Positions 1 to 7,320 of a stretch of 33,696 nucleotides of DNA are shown in pieces. A program made the position numbers and the translations under genes. The DNA is from UMGS1370 sp963557065 (lineage in GTDB: Bacteria > Bacillota > Clostridia > Lachnospirales > Lachnospiraceae): contig CAUWCT010000018.1 of assembly GCA_963557065.1 (NCBI GenBank), positions 1 to 33,696 of the forward strand, read 5' to 3'. Each line of letters begins with the position of its first letter. Position 1 is the stretch's first letter. The notes beneath the pieces are model-generated. The model searched no databases. It saw only the letters and a program-made list of their open reading frames with translations, and was not told the DNA's origin.

Positions 1-52
1 ACCATATGGATATAAAATTAACTAAATGACATTGATGGCTGAACTGTTACAA
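1..52 (+). repeat. Left copy of terminal inverted repeat
   Basis: Bases 1-52 are identical to the reverse complement of 33643-33694. They include the 15-mer ATGGCTGAACTGTTA (35-49), which also occurs at 5064-5078 and, in reverse, at 4930-4944 and 33646-33660. The repeat may continue beyond the window edge. A dispersed repeat at both ends of a draft contig is the simplest reading. Confidence 0.9.
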
Positions 53-143
53 AAATGATATTAACCGTTCAGCCGATGTGCAAAAAGCATTGAGCAGACA
101 CATACAAGGAAGCAGATTTATGTCGAAATACGTCTGCTTCCTT
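37..143. repeat. Structured repeat region downstream of the histidine kinase
   Basis: Two clear stem-loops lie in this non-coding stretch. The first pairs 37-49 with 61-74 (GGCTGAAC with GTTCAGCC, then one mismatch and four more pairs). The second pairs 106-116 (AAGGAAGCAGA) with 133-143 (TCTGCTTCCTT), 11 bp without mismatch. A weaker ATGTG/CACAT pairing (76-80 with 99-103) lies between them. The architecture of repeat motif plus nested hairpins recalls the element at 4930-5078, although the interior sequence differs. Confidence 0.65.
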
Positions 144-181
144 ATGGCGTTCTGCAATGAATGTTGTTTCACAGTACAGTA

Positions 182-210
182 GTACAACGAAAACTTAGTT
201 TTCGCTGTAC
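182..210 (-). terminator. Hairpin at the end of the two-component operon
   Basis: GTAC-aa-CGAAAA (182-193) pairs with TTTTCG-ct-GTAC (199-210). The stem touches the kinase stop codon. There is no convincing U-tract on the minus strand, so it may be a processing or stabilising hairpin rather than a true terminator. Confidence 0.4.
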
Positions 211-1784
211 TAGTTCTCATATCTTCTACTTACCGCACTGCAGTCCAATGTTATATAAAACTCCACACCATCCGGCGTATTATATGCACCGTATTCTTTG
301 CCATGCGCTTCCATAATTGCCTTTACAATAGAAAGACCGATACCGCTTCCCCCATATTCCCTGGTTCTGGCTTTATCCACCTTATAGAATTTGCTCCATA
401 TCTTCGGAAGATCTTCTTCCGGAATATGGTCTCCGGTATTCGCAACAGAGATTCTTACTTCCTTCTCCTCTTTTACTGCCTGAATTCTGATAATACGGGC
501 ACCGTCCAAATGATTTAATGCATTGCTGATATAATTGGTAATAACTTCCTCTATCTTAAATTCATCTGCCCATACATACAGCGGGCCATCCGGTTCAAAT
601 ATAATTTCAGCCTGTTTCTGGCCGATAAGAATCTGTGCGGAAGATAATACGCCCTGAATCAGTTCTACAATATCGAACTGTTCCATAGAAGGACCGTCAC
701 TGCCAAACTCCAGGGCATTTAATGTAAGAAGCTGCTGAACCATTTTATTCATTTTGTTTGCCTCGTCCATAATAACCTCGCAGTAATAATCCCTGTTTTC
801 TTTTTCTTCCGCCATACCTTCTGTCAGCCCTTCCGCATATCCCTGAATCAACGCAATCGGGGTTTTTAATTCGTGAGACACATTCGCAATAAATTCTTTG
901 CGCATCTCATCAATCTGTTCTTTTTTGCGAATATCGCGTTGCAGTTCATTATTGGCCGATTTCAGTTCTCCTATGGTCTCTTTTAACTTTTCAGACAACA
1001 GATTCATATTATTGCCCAGAATCCCTACCTCATCTTTTGCATCACCTGTATACCTGGCATCAAAATCCAGTTCTGACATCTTTTCGGAAATTCTGGAAAG
1101 AGAAAGGATGGGAGATGTAATCCTTCTTGTCAAAACCAGCATAAGAATACTTCCGATAATCAGCACACTGGTCCCTACATACAGCAAAAAACGGCTGGAC
1201 AACCGGACACTGTCCTGGATTCCTGCAACCGGCATGGACATTAAAAATGCAGTTTCATTATCGGAAAAGAATCCCCAGCATTCCAGATAATAATTTTTGC
1301 TGATTCTGTCATACCGTTTTTCTATTGTATAATTCTCGGTTTCACGAATGGTTTCATAGCCTTTGCCTGACTGTCCCAGCAGATATCTCTGCATCTGCTG
1401 CTCCATAAATTCCCCTCTGGGCGCAAACATTACAGCCGATCCCTCCATGTTATTGACCATTACAATCGAAGTATTCGACTCCTCACTGAGTTTTCTCAGT
1501 GTTTTGGGCAGTTCTCCTTCTTCCGCCGTATCAGCCCCATATGGCTGCGCCCAATATGTGTAATTATCGTCTGTCACAAATCCCTCTGTCATGGACTCGC
1601 CTTTTTCATGCTGCTCTTCCAGAATGAGATCGATCTCCTGGTATCCACGTTCCAGAGTTTTTACTTTTTCTGATATATAAAAGCTTTCCAGGAACTGGCT
1701 GTTGACAAACCACGTAATCAAAAGCATCAGCGCCATCATCCCGGCAAAAACCAGAGTAATCCTGGTACGGATAGAATGTTTCAT
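210..1784 (-). CDS. Membrane sensor histidine kinase (OmpR-system type)
   Basis: A 524-residue transmembrane sensor kinase that would autophosphorylate and pass phosphate to the response regulator encoded just upstream. Visible parts: TM1 (about 9-28), a 165-residue extracytoplasmic sensor region, TM2 (about 199-219), a HAMP linker (220-272), the HisKA box FIANVSHELKTP with phospho-acceptor His304, an N-box around Asn416-Asn421, and the G-box GGSGIGLSI (478-486). The layout resembles BaeS/ResE/VanS-like kinases of Firmicutes. The start codon overlaps the regulator stop (ATGA), so the two are translationally coupled. The stimulus cannot be read from the sequence, because the sensor region has no domain I recognise. 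Confidence 0.93.
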   Translation of the reverse strand: MKHSIRTRITLVFAGMMALMLLITWFVNSQFLESFYISEKVKTLERGYQEIDLILEEQHEKGESMTEGFVTDDNYTYWAQPYGADTAEEGELPKTLRKLSEESNTSIVMVNNMEGSAVMFAPRGEFMEQQMQRYLLGQSGKGYETIRETENYTIEKRYDRISKNYYLECWGFFSDNETAFLMSMPVAGIQDSVRLSSRFLLYVGTSVLIIGSILMLVLTRRITSPILSLSRISEKMSELDFDARYTGDAKDEVGILGNNMNLLSEKLKETIGELKSANNELQRDIRKKEQIDEMRKEFIANVSHELKTPIALIQGYAEGLTEGMAEEKENRDYYCEVIMDEANKMNKMVQQLLTLNALEFGSDGPSMEQFDIVELIQGVLSSAQILIGQKQAEIIFEPDGPLYVWADEFKIEEVITNYISNALNHLDGARIIRIQAVKEEKEVRISVANTGDHIPEEDLPKIWSKFYKVDKARTREYGGSGIGLSIVKAIMEAHGKEYGAYNTPDGVEFYITLDCSAVSRRYEN

Positions 1785-2458
1785 CGGCTTACCTCAAACT
1801 TGTATCCCATCCCCCAGACAGTTTTAATATAATCGCCTTTTTCTCCCAGTTTGCTTCTCAGCTTTTTCACATGGGTATCTATGGTTCTGGCATCTCCAAA
1901 ATAGTCATAGTTCCAGACATTATTTAAAATCTTTTCCCTCGACAGAGCCATTCCCTGGTTATCCACAAAATACGTTAAAAGTTCAAACTCTTTGTAGCTT
2001 AATTCAATGGGCTGTCCATCTATGGTTACCTGTCTGGCAGCTTTATCAATGACAATTCCTCCTACATTTACTGCGTCTGCAGATGTATTGCCGGCTCTCC
2101 TTAAAATTGCTTCCACCCGCGCAGTCAGAATTTTGGGACTAAATGGCTTTGAAATATATTCATCTACTCCCAATTCAAATCCCTGCAGCTCGTCCCGTTC
2201 TTCTCCGCGGGCCGTCAGCATCATAATCGGTACTTTGGAATACTGACGGATCGTTTTCACTACCTGCCAGCCGTCCATTTTGGGCATCATCACATCTAAC
2301 AGAATCAGCGCAATATCTTTTTGTGCAAAAAAAACTTCTAACGCTTCTTCTCCGTCTCCGGCCTCAATGACACGAAACCCTTTTATACTCAGAAAATCTT
2401 TTACCAGCTTGCGCATCCGCGCCTCATCATCAACCACTAATATCTTTAATCCTTCCAT
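1781..2458 (-). CDS. OmpR/PhoB-family response regulator
   Basis: Receiver domain followed by a winged-helix DNA-binding domain. The acidic pocket is in VVDDE (8-12), the phospho-acceptor is Asp55 in LILLDVMMPK, and the switch residues are Thr82 and Lys104. The C-terminal domain (about 125-222) has the Trans_reg_C pattern with RTIDTHVKKLRSKLG. I prefer the second ATG (225 residues, MEGLKILVVDD), which sits 9 nt after AAAGG. The ATG nine bases upstream (2467) abuts that site. First gene of the pair with the kinase. An OmpR-style direct repeat upstream suggests autoregulation. Confidence 0.94.
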   Translation of the reverse strand: MEGLKILVVDDEARMRKLVKDFLSIKGFRVIEAGDGEEALEVFFAQKDIALILLDVMMPKMDGWQVVKTIRQYSKVPIMMLTARGEERDELQGFELGVDEYISKPFSPKILTARVEAILRRAGNTSADAVNVGGIVIDKAARQVTIDGQPIELSYKEFELLTYFVDNQGMALSREKILNNVWNYDYFGDARTIDTHVKKLRSKLGEKGDYIKTVWGMGYKFEVSR

Positions 2459-2536
2459 AGGCCCCATCCTTTCTGTCAGATGCCTGTTCCAATTATTATG
2501 TCCATTGTAACAGATTGAATGGAGTTTTTCTATAAG

Positions 2537-2553
2537 TTCACAGACATTTCACA
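2537..2553 (-). promoter_or_regulatory. Candidate OmpR-type direct-repeat box
   Basis: On the plus strand TTCACA occurs at 2537-2542 and again at 2548-2553, exactly 11 bp apart. This tandem hexamer spacing is what dimers of OmpR/PhoB regulators bind. It lies about 80 bp upstream of the response-regulator start. No strong -35/-10 pair is visible nearby, which would fit an activated promoter. Confidence 0.5.
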
Positions 2554-2575
2554 AACACAGGGGAACGGAACAACT

Positions 2576-2608
2576 AAAAAAGAACCGCTGCTCCATAAAC
2601 AGCGGTTC
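2576..2608 (-). terminator. Rho-independent terminator of kduI
   Basis: GAACCGCTG (2582-2590) pairs with CAGCGGTTC (2600-2608). On the minus strand the stem is followed by a run of T (plus-strand A6 at 2576-2581). It lies 16 bases past the kduI stop. Confidence 0.85.
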
Positions 2609-2623
2609 CTAAAAACGGATTGA

Positions 2624-3466
2624 TTATCTTAAGTCTGTGGTTGGGATTGTATCCATGTCATCGAATGCCTGGTTCTCGCCGCCCATAGCCCAGATAAAGG
2701 TATAGTTGCTGGTACCTGCTCCGGAATGGATGCTCCAGGATGGACTGATAACTGCCTGCTCATTCTGCATAACGATGTGTCTGGTTTCATTGCCTTCACC
2801 CATCATATGGAATACTACGTTGTTCTCCGGAATCTCGAAGTACATATATACTTCCATACGTCTCTCATGGGTGTGTGCTGGCATGGTGTTCCATACGCTG
2901 CCTGGCTCTAATACAGTCATACCCATGGAAAGCTGACAGGTTTCCAGTACGTCCGGATGGATAAACTGGTTGATCACGCGCTTGTTAGAGGTTTCCATAG
3001 CGCCTAATGGCTTCTTTGCAGCCTGGTCGATAGAAATGAAGGTAGTCTTGCAAGCCTTGTGAGCCGGCGCACTTACCATGTAGAATTTTGCCGGATTGGA
3101 AGCATCCTCGCTGGCAAACAGAACTTCTCTGGTTCCCTTGGTAATGTATAAGCAGTCTTTGTAACCCAACTTGTATTCTACGCCGTCAGCTTTGATAGTT
3201 CCTGCGCCTCCGATGTTGAAAATACCGATCTCTCTTCTCTCTAAGAAATACTGAGTTCCAAAGTTTTTCCATACATCAATGCCTTTATCAATGGAAACAA
3301 CCTCAGTAGTAGGCATACAGCCTAATGTTACCATACGATCTACGTGAGAATATACTGCCACTACTTCATTGGCAACATACAGATTCTCGATTAAAAATTC
3401 TTTTCTGGTCTCCTCGGTGGTATAGCGCTTGAAGTCTCTCTGGTTTGCGGAATAACGAATATCCAT
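2624..3466 (-). CDS. kduI: 5-dehydro-4-deoxy-D-glucuronate isomerase KduI
   Basis: Cytoplasmic zinc isomerase that converts 5-keto-4-deoxyuronate (DKI) to 2,5-diketo-3-deoxygluconate in pectin and glycosaminoglycan breakdown. The 280-residue length is typical. The metal ligands appear as His198 and His200 (PAHTHERRMEVYMYF), Glu205 and His247 (SWSIHSGAG), two positions later than in the E. coli protein. A strong AAGGAGG site precedes the ATG. It is transcribed alone, between its own promoter and terminator. KduD is not adjacent. It would act after kdgF, about 25 kb away in this window, and its promoter bears a GntR-like palindrome rather than the LacI operator of the transporter operon. Confidence 0.97.
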   Translation of the reverse strand: MDIRYSANQRDFKRYTTEETRKEFLIENLYVANEVVAVYSHVDRMVTLGCMPTTEVVSIDKGIDVWKNFGTQYFLERREIGIFNIGGAGTIKADGVEYKLGYKDCLYITKGTREVLFASEDASNPAKFYMVSAPAHKACKTTFISIDQAAKKPLGAMETSNKRVINQFIHPDVLETCQLSMGMTVLEPGSVWNTMPAHTHERRMEVYMYFEIPENNVVFHMMGEGNETRHIVMQNEQAVISPSWSIHSGAGTSNYTFIWAMGGENQAFDDMDTIPTTDLR

Positions 3467-3531
3467 GGTTTTCCTCCTTGTAAATAGAAATAAAATACGT
3501 TTTCTGAGAGTTTGTATTCAAACTTCTCTTG

Positions 3532-3569
3532 TTGTATACAATCTTATCACAGTTAGCAGAAAAATACAA
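3532..3569 (-). promoter_or_regulatory. kduI promoter with overlapping operator
   Basis: On the minus strand, TTGTAT (3564-3569) and TAAGAT (3541-3546) are spaced 17 bp. The perfect palindrome TTGTATACAA (3532-3541) abuts the -10, where a bound repressor would block initiation. A near copy, TTTGAATACAAA on the minus strand, lies at 3511-3522. The palindrome fits FadR-subfamily GntR sites (TNGTNNNACNA). No GntR gene is present in the window. Confidence 0.6.
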
Positions 3570-3582
3570 CCTCTATCACCGT

Positions 3583-4902
3583 TTATTTCCCGACTTTTCC
3601 TTCCGTTGTTCCCCGTAAAACCACTGCAAAAAATACGGCTGTCATCAGGGCGCAGACCGTTTCAGAAATCAGAGGGGAAATCCAGATCCCGGCCTCTCCC
3701 AACACAGCAACAAAAAGCGCCAGCGCTCCTGCTAAAAATGCCAATCCCCGGCCTGCGGAAATCAGGAAGGAAAACACCGGTTTTTCTACCGCGGTAAAAT
3801 ATCCCGCAGATACCACATTAAATCCTAAAAACAGGAATGACAGAGAGTAAAGCTGCAGCGCCCGCTCCGTATATGCAAACAGTTCTGCCTCTTCTTTTGG
3901 CAGGAAAATTCCAACAAACAGGGACGGACAAAATTCCAGCATTAAAACGTACACTGCGGATACAGAGACTGTCATAATCATGGCATATTTTAACAGCTTC
4001 CTGCAGGATTTTTTCTCCGAAGCTCCATAATGGTAACTGATAATGGGCTGAACTCCCTGAGCAATTCCGGACATGGTATTTAGAACCAGCGTATTAATAT
4101 AGGAAATCACTGTATAACTTACGATTCCGCTTTCGCCAACAACTGCCAGAATCACCTGGTTAAACATAAACACAACCAGACCGCCGGAAAGTTCGGTAAA
4201 CCCATTTGCCATTCCAAGAGGGATAATTCGCTTATAGACACTAAAATCCAGTTTGAATTTCCAGAATCGGAGGACCTTTCGGAATCTGGCAAAATAGATG
4301 AAGAATATCAGGGTCGAAATCACCTGGGCCAGGCCTGTGGCAAAAGCTGCCCCGAAAACGCCCCAGTGGAATTTCATTACAAATATGTAATCCAATACCA
4401 CGTTTGTCAGTCCGCATGCAGTAACCCCTATCGCTGAAACTAACGGAGTTCCGTCGGTCTTTACCAACGCCTCCATGTTGTAGGACAGGATAAAAAATAC
4501 TGCAAAAACAGCAATGGTTCCCACATACTCCTTGACATAAATCACGTTATCCGGCGATGCACCTAAAAATAAGGCAATGGGCTCCAAAAAAATCAGAGAC
4601 ACTGCTGTTACTGCCAGAGATAACGCTGTAAGCACTGCCAGATTCATGGTAAACAGGCGGCTGGCACTTTCCTCTTCCTTTTTTCCTAACGAAATGGAAA
4701 TCAAAGTGGACGTTCCTGTTGCCATCAACAGCCCAATGGTAAAAATCATAATAACATAAGGCATAGACAGATTGACCGACACCAGAGCAGACTCCCCTAC
4801 TCCCCAGGCCACGAACATTCCGTCTACCATTGTGTACAGGGCAAAGATCCACATGGACACAATGGATGGCAGTACAAACTTAAAAAATTTTTTTAAAAGC
4901 AA
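3583..4902 (-). CDS. MATE-family multidrug/cation exporter
   Basis: A 439-residue polytopic membrane protein with about 12 hydrophobic helices and MATE hallmarks near the N-terminus (LPSIVSMWIFALYTMVDGMFV) and in the second half (GIAQGVQPIISYHYGA). The family exports drugs or metabolites by Na+ or H+ antiport; the substrate is unknown. I place the start at the TTG at 4902, because GGGAGG (4910-4915) lies 7 nt before it and the protein then begins right at the first helix. The in-frame ATG at 4944 would add 14 residues, but it belongs to the repeat 4930-4944 and has no ribosome-binding site. Confidence 0.9.
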   Translation of the reverse strand: MLLKKFFKFVLPSIVSMWIFALYTMVDGMFVAWGVGESALVSVNLSMPYVIMIFTIGLLMATGTSTLISISLGKKEEESASRLFTMNLAVLTALSLAVTAVSLIFLEPIALFLGASPDNVIYVKEYVGTIAVFAVFFILSYNMEALVKTDGTPLVSAIGVTACGLTNVVLDYIFVMKFHWGVFGAAFATGLAQVISTLIFFIYFARFRKVLRFWKFKLDFSVYKRIIPLGMANGFTELSGGLVVFMFNQVILAVVGESGIVSYTVISYINTLVLNTMSGIAQGVQPIISYHYGASEKKSCRKLLKYAMIMTVSVSAVYVLMLEFCPSLFVGIFLPKEEAELFAYTERALQLYSLSFLFLGFNVVSAGYFTAVEKPVFSFLISAGRGLAFLAGALALFVAVLGEAGIWISPLISETVCALMTAVFFAVVLRGTTEGKVGK

Positions 4903-4929
4903 TCTAAAACCTCCCGTAAATATTTTTAA

Positions 4930-5078
4930 TAACAGTTCAGCCATGCGAAGATTTAAACAGGGACAGACGTTGAAAATTTATTTTCATAAGAATGTTCCTG
5001 TTTAAATCTTCATAGGGCAGACGCCAGATGCTTCTTGTCCGCCACAGGCGGGCAAGAAGATGTATGGCTGAACTGTTA
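4930..5078. repeat. 149-bp structured repeat element with 15-bp inverted ends
   Basis: The ends are TAACAGTTCAGCCAT (4930-4944) and its exact reverse complement (5064-5078). Inside are two further stems: 4947-4965 with 4993-5011 (19 bp, one non-Watson-Crick pair) and 5031-5043 with 5047-5059 (13 bp, one non-Watson-Crick pair, 3-nt loop). In both stems the exception is a G-T pair, tolerated in RNA as G-U. No ORF, no clear target duplication. It abuts the MATE start and a pseudogene tail. It could be a MITE-like element or an RNA-level repeat. Confidence 0.75.
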
Positions 5079-5090
5079 CTATCTTGCCCT

Positions 5091-5270
5091 TTATACAATT
5101 TCCAACAATCCTTTTAAGTATGCCAGACTTTTTACCGCCGCGGTTTCGGTATCCGGAAAGTTGGTAATTTCCAGGGCCAGGCTTTTATTATAACCGATCC
5201 TCCTCAATGCTTTCAAGGTTTCCTTAAAATTATAGTGGGCATGACTCCCAACGAATACCGTCTCAATTTC
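5091..5270 (-). pseudogene. C-terminal remnant of a sugar-phosphate isomerase-like TIM barrel
   Basis: The minus strand reads about 59 codons up to the TAA at 5091-5093, with text such as FVGSHAHYNFKETLKALRRI and SLALEITNFPDTETAAVK. This resembles the last strands and helices of xylose-isomerase/AP-endonuclease-2-type barrels. An in-frame TAG sits immediately upstream (5271-5273), followed by further stops and no start codon, so only the tail survives. The repeat element ends 12 bp past its 3' end. It does not match the tail of the intact barrel gene at 26945-27787, so it is a different family member. Confidence 0.55.
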
Positions 5271-5273
5271 CTA

Positions 5274-5303
5274 TTGACTTAGTTGCCCCTAACCATGTAA
5301 AAT
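5274..5303 (+). promoter_or_regulatory. Promoter of the ABC importer / Crp operon
   Basis: TTGACT (5274-5279) and TAAAAT (5298-5303) are separated by 18 bp, with TG directly before the -10. Transcription would start near 5310, giving a leader of about 55 nt with AAAGGAGG before the ATG at 5365. The -35 overlaps the upstream edge of the pseudogene remnant. Confidence 0.6.
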
Positions 5304-5364
5304 AGATCCTGACGCATTCAGACATCAGCTCACACTGACGGGCGTTAAGAAAAGGAGGATACTC

Positions 5365-6492
5365 ATGAAAAAAGCACTTTCACTTACTTGTATTGTTTCG
5401 CTTACGGCCGCTCTTTTAGCAGGCTGTACCGGCGCTGCCGATACTTCCAATACTACGGCTGCACAGACCACCGCAGCACAGACCTCTGCTGCACAGACCG
5501 AAACGGCTGCGCCAGAGGAAAGCACAGACGCTTCTGAGATGTCCACAGCAGAGACCGGCTCCCAGGAATCTGAGGCAGGCGGGGATGAAACCGCCATTAA
5601 CGTTATGGCCTTAAAGGGCCCGACTGCCATGGGGATGGTAAAATTTATGGATGATTCTGATGCCGGAAATACCGGGGACTATGATTACAATTTTACCATT
5701 GCTGCAGCCATTGATGAAGTTACCCCAAAGCTGGTCCAGGGACAGGCTGATATTGCCGCCGTACCGGCCAACATGGCTTCCGTCCTGTTCAACAACACCA
5801 ACGGCGGCGTAGAAGTCCTGGCCGTCAACACCTTAGGCGTTCTCTACATTGTAGAAAACGGCGACACTGTTCATTCCATAGAGGATTTGAGGGGAAAAAC
5901 CATTTATGCCAGCGGAAAAGGCGCAACTCCGGAATACGGTTTAAACTATGTTCTGTCTGAAAATGGGATTGATCCGGAAAAAGACGTTACCATCGAGTGG
6001 AAAAGCGAACATACCGAATGTCTGGCTGCCCTGACTTCTTCGGAAAATGCCATCGCCATGCTGCCCCAGCCTTTTGTAACTACCGCCCAATCCAAGGTAG
6101 AAACCATACGCACTGCTTTGGATTTAAGCGAGGAATGGGACAAACTTCAGGAAGGCGTTACGGCGCCGTCTGCCATGATTACCGGCGTTGTGGTTGCCCG
6201 TACCGAATTTATAGAAGAAAATCCGGAAGCAGTCGCTGACTTCATGGCTCACTATCAGGAATCTGTGGATTTCGTAAACAATAACGTAGAGGAAGGCGCC
6301 GAACTGGTCGGCAAGTATGAGATCGTTCCGGCTCCGGTTGCCGTAAAAGCCATTCCGGAATGCAACATTACCTATATTGACGGAGAAGAGATGAAGGAGA
6401 AGCTCTCCGGTTACCTGGATTCGTTATATCAGCAAAATCCAGCCGCTGTAGGCGGAACTCTTCCTACGGATGAATTTTACTATCTTCCATAA
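5365..6492 (+). CDS. ABC transporter substrate-binding lipoprotein (NMT1/SsuA/ThiY-like)
   Basis: Exported lipoprotein: a short basic start, a hydrophobic stretch and the lipobox LLAGC with lipidated Cys21. Next comes a roughly 50-residue linker rich in Thr, Ala, Glu and Gln, containing TTAAQTTAAQTSAAQTETAA, a spacer between membrane and ligand domain. The binding domain follows with features of the COG0715 family (nitrate, sulfonate and thiamine-precursor binders): an early ALKGPTAMGMVKF loop, QGQADIAAVPANMASVLF, and LRGKTIYASGKGATPEYGL. First gene of the importer operon. The substrate cannot be decided from sequence, and no metabolic gene is in the operon to point to one. Confidence 0.88.
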   Translation: MKKALSLTCIVSLTAALLAGCTGAADTSNTTAAQTTAAQTSAAQTETAAPEESTDASEMSTAETGSQESEAGGDETAINVMALKGPTAMGMVKFMDDSDAGNTGDYDYNFTIAAAIDEVTPKLVQGQADIAAVPANMASVLFNNTNGGVEVLAVNTLGVLYIVENGDTVHSIEDLRGKTIYASGKGATPEYGLNYVLSENGIDPEKDVTIEWKSEHTECLAALTSSENAIAMLPQPFVTTAQSKVETIRTALDLSEEWDKLQEGVTAPSAMITGVVVARTEFIEENPEAVADFMAHYQESVDFVNNNVEEGAELVGKYEIVPAPVAVKAIPECNITYIDGEEMKEKLSGYLDSLYQQNPAAVGGTLPTDEFYYLP

Positions 6493-7318
6493 ATCCGGAC
6501 AGACAGGGGAAGGCGCTTCTTCCCCTGTTTTTCCTAAGCCAGACCAGGTATCCCAGAAGAACGCGAACACGTCTTCCCGCCCCAGTCTCCGTCTGTGGGC
6601 CGTCCTTTTCTGGCTGACGGTCTGGCAGCTTGCAAGCCAGGCCCTTGGGCAGGAAATTCTGTTGGTTTCTCCCATTTCCGTCCTGGTACGCCTCACTTCT
6701 TTAGTCAGGACGCTTCCCTTCTGGGAGGCCATCGGTTTTTCCCTTTCCCGGATTTCTGGAGGCTTTTTATCGGCTGCTGTTATGGGCGTTTTTCTGGCTG
6801 CCCTGTCCGCCCGTTTCCGTCTGGTTAAGGAACTGCTGTCCCCTTTTATTCTTACCATAAAGGCAATTCCTGTAGCGTCTTTTATTATTCTGGCCCTGAT
6901 ATGGATTCCATCTGAAAATTTGTCGGTGTTTATTTCCTTTTTAATGGTCTTTCCAGTGATTTACACCAACGTATTGGATGGAATTTTAAGCACCAGCCAG
7001 GAACTTCTGGAAATGGCCCAGGTCTTTGCCCTGCCCCCCGGAAGGACTATCCGTTATATTTATGTGTCCCAGGTGCTTCCCTTCTTTCAGTCTGCCTGCA
7101 CCATTGGTCTGGGACTGTGCTGGAAATCCGGAATCGCGGCAGAAGTCATCGGGATTCCGGACGGATCTATCGGAGAAAGTCTTTACAATGCCAAAATTTT
7201 CCTAAACACTCCTGATTTATTTGCCTGGACGCTGGTAATTGTTATTGTCAGCCTAACCTTTGAAAAATTCTTTTTAAAGCTTCTGGATATGAGCGTAAAA
7301 CGGCTGGAAAGGATGTAA
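6470..7318 (+). CDS. ABC transporter permease (BPD-type, SsuC/TauC-like)
   Basis: A 282-residue inner-membrane permease with about six helices and the cytoplasmic EAA-type loop SQELLEMAQVFALPPGRT, matching COG0600 permeases that pair with COG0715 binding proteins. The ATG overlaps the end of the lipoprotein gene by 23 nt, has no clear ribosome-binding site, and is the only in-frame start before the first helix (about residue 39), so translation is probably coupled. The long soluble N-terminus (about 38 residues) is unusual and is encoded across the hairpin 6503-6532. Confidence 0.88.
   Translation: MNFTIFHKSGQTGEGASSPVFPKPDQVSQKNANTSSRPSLRLWAVLFWLTVWQLASQALGQEILLVSPISVLVRLTSLVRTLPFWEAIGFSLSRISGGFLSAAVMGVFLAALSARFRLVKELLSPFILTIKAIPVASFIILALIWIPSENLSVFISFLMVFPVIYTNVLDGILSTSQELLEMAQVFALPPGRTIRYIYVSQVLPFFQSACTIGLGLCWKSGIAAEVIGIPDGSIGESLYNAKIFLNTPDLFAWTLVIVIVSLTFEKFFLKLLDMSVKRLERM
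6503..6532 (+). terminator. Terminator-like attenuator inside the permease start
   Basis: ACAGGGGAAG (6503-6512) pairs perfectly with CTTCCCCTGT (6519-6528) around a 6-nt loop, followed by T5 (6528-6532). It lies 11 bp past the lipoprotein stop and within codons 12-21 of the permease. It could end most transcripts after the binding-protein gene and so set a high ratio of binding protein to permease. Ribosomes entering the permease would melt it. Confidence 0.65.
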
Positions 7319-7320
7319 GC

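Noticed and set aside
4046..4056. Further copy of the GGCTGAACT repeat inside the MATE gene
   Set aside because: Only nine bases match, within conserved coding sequence (VQPIISYHYGA region), so it is chance.
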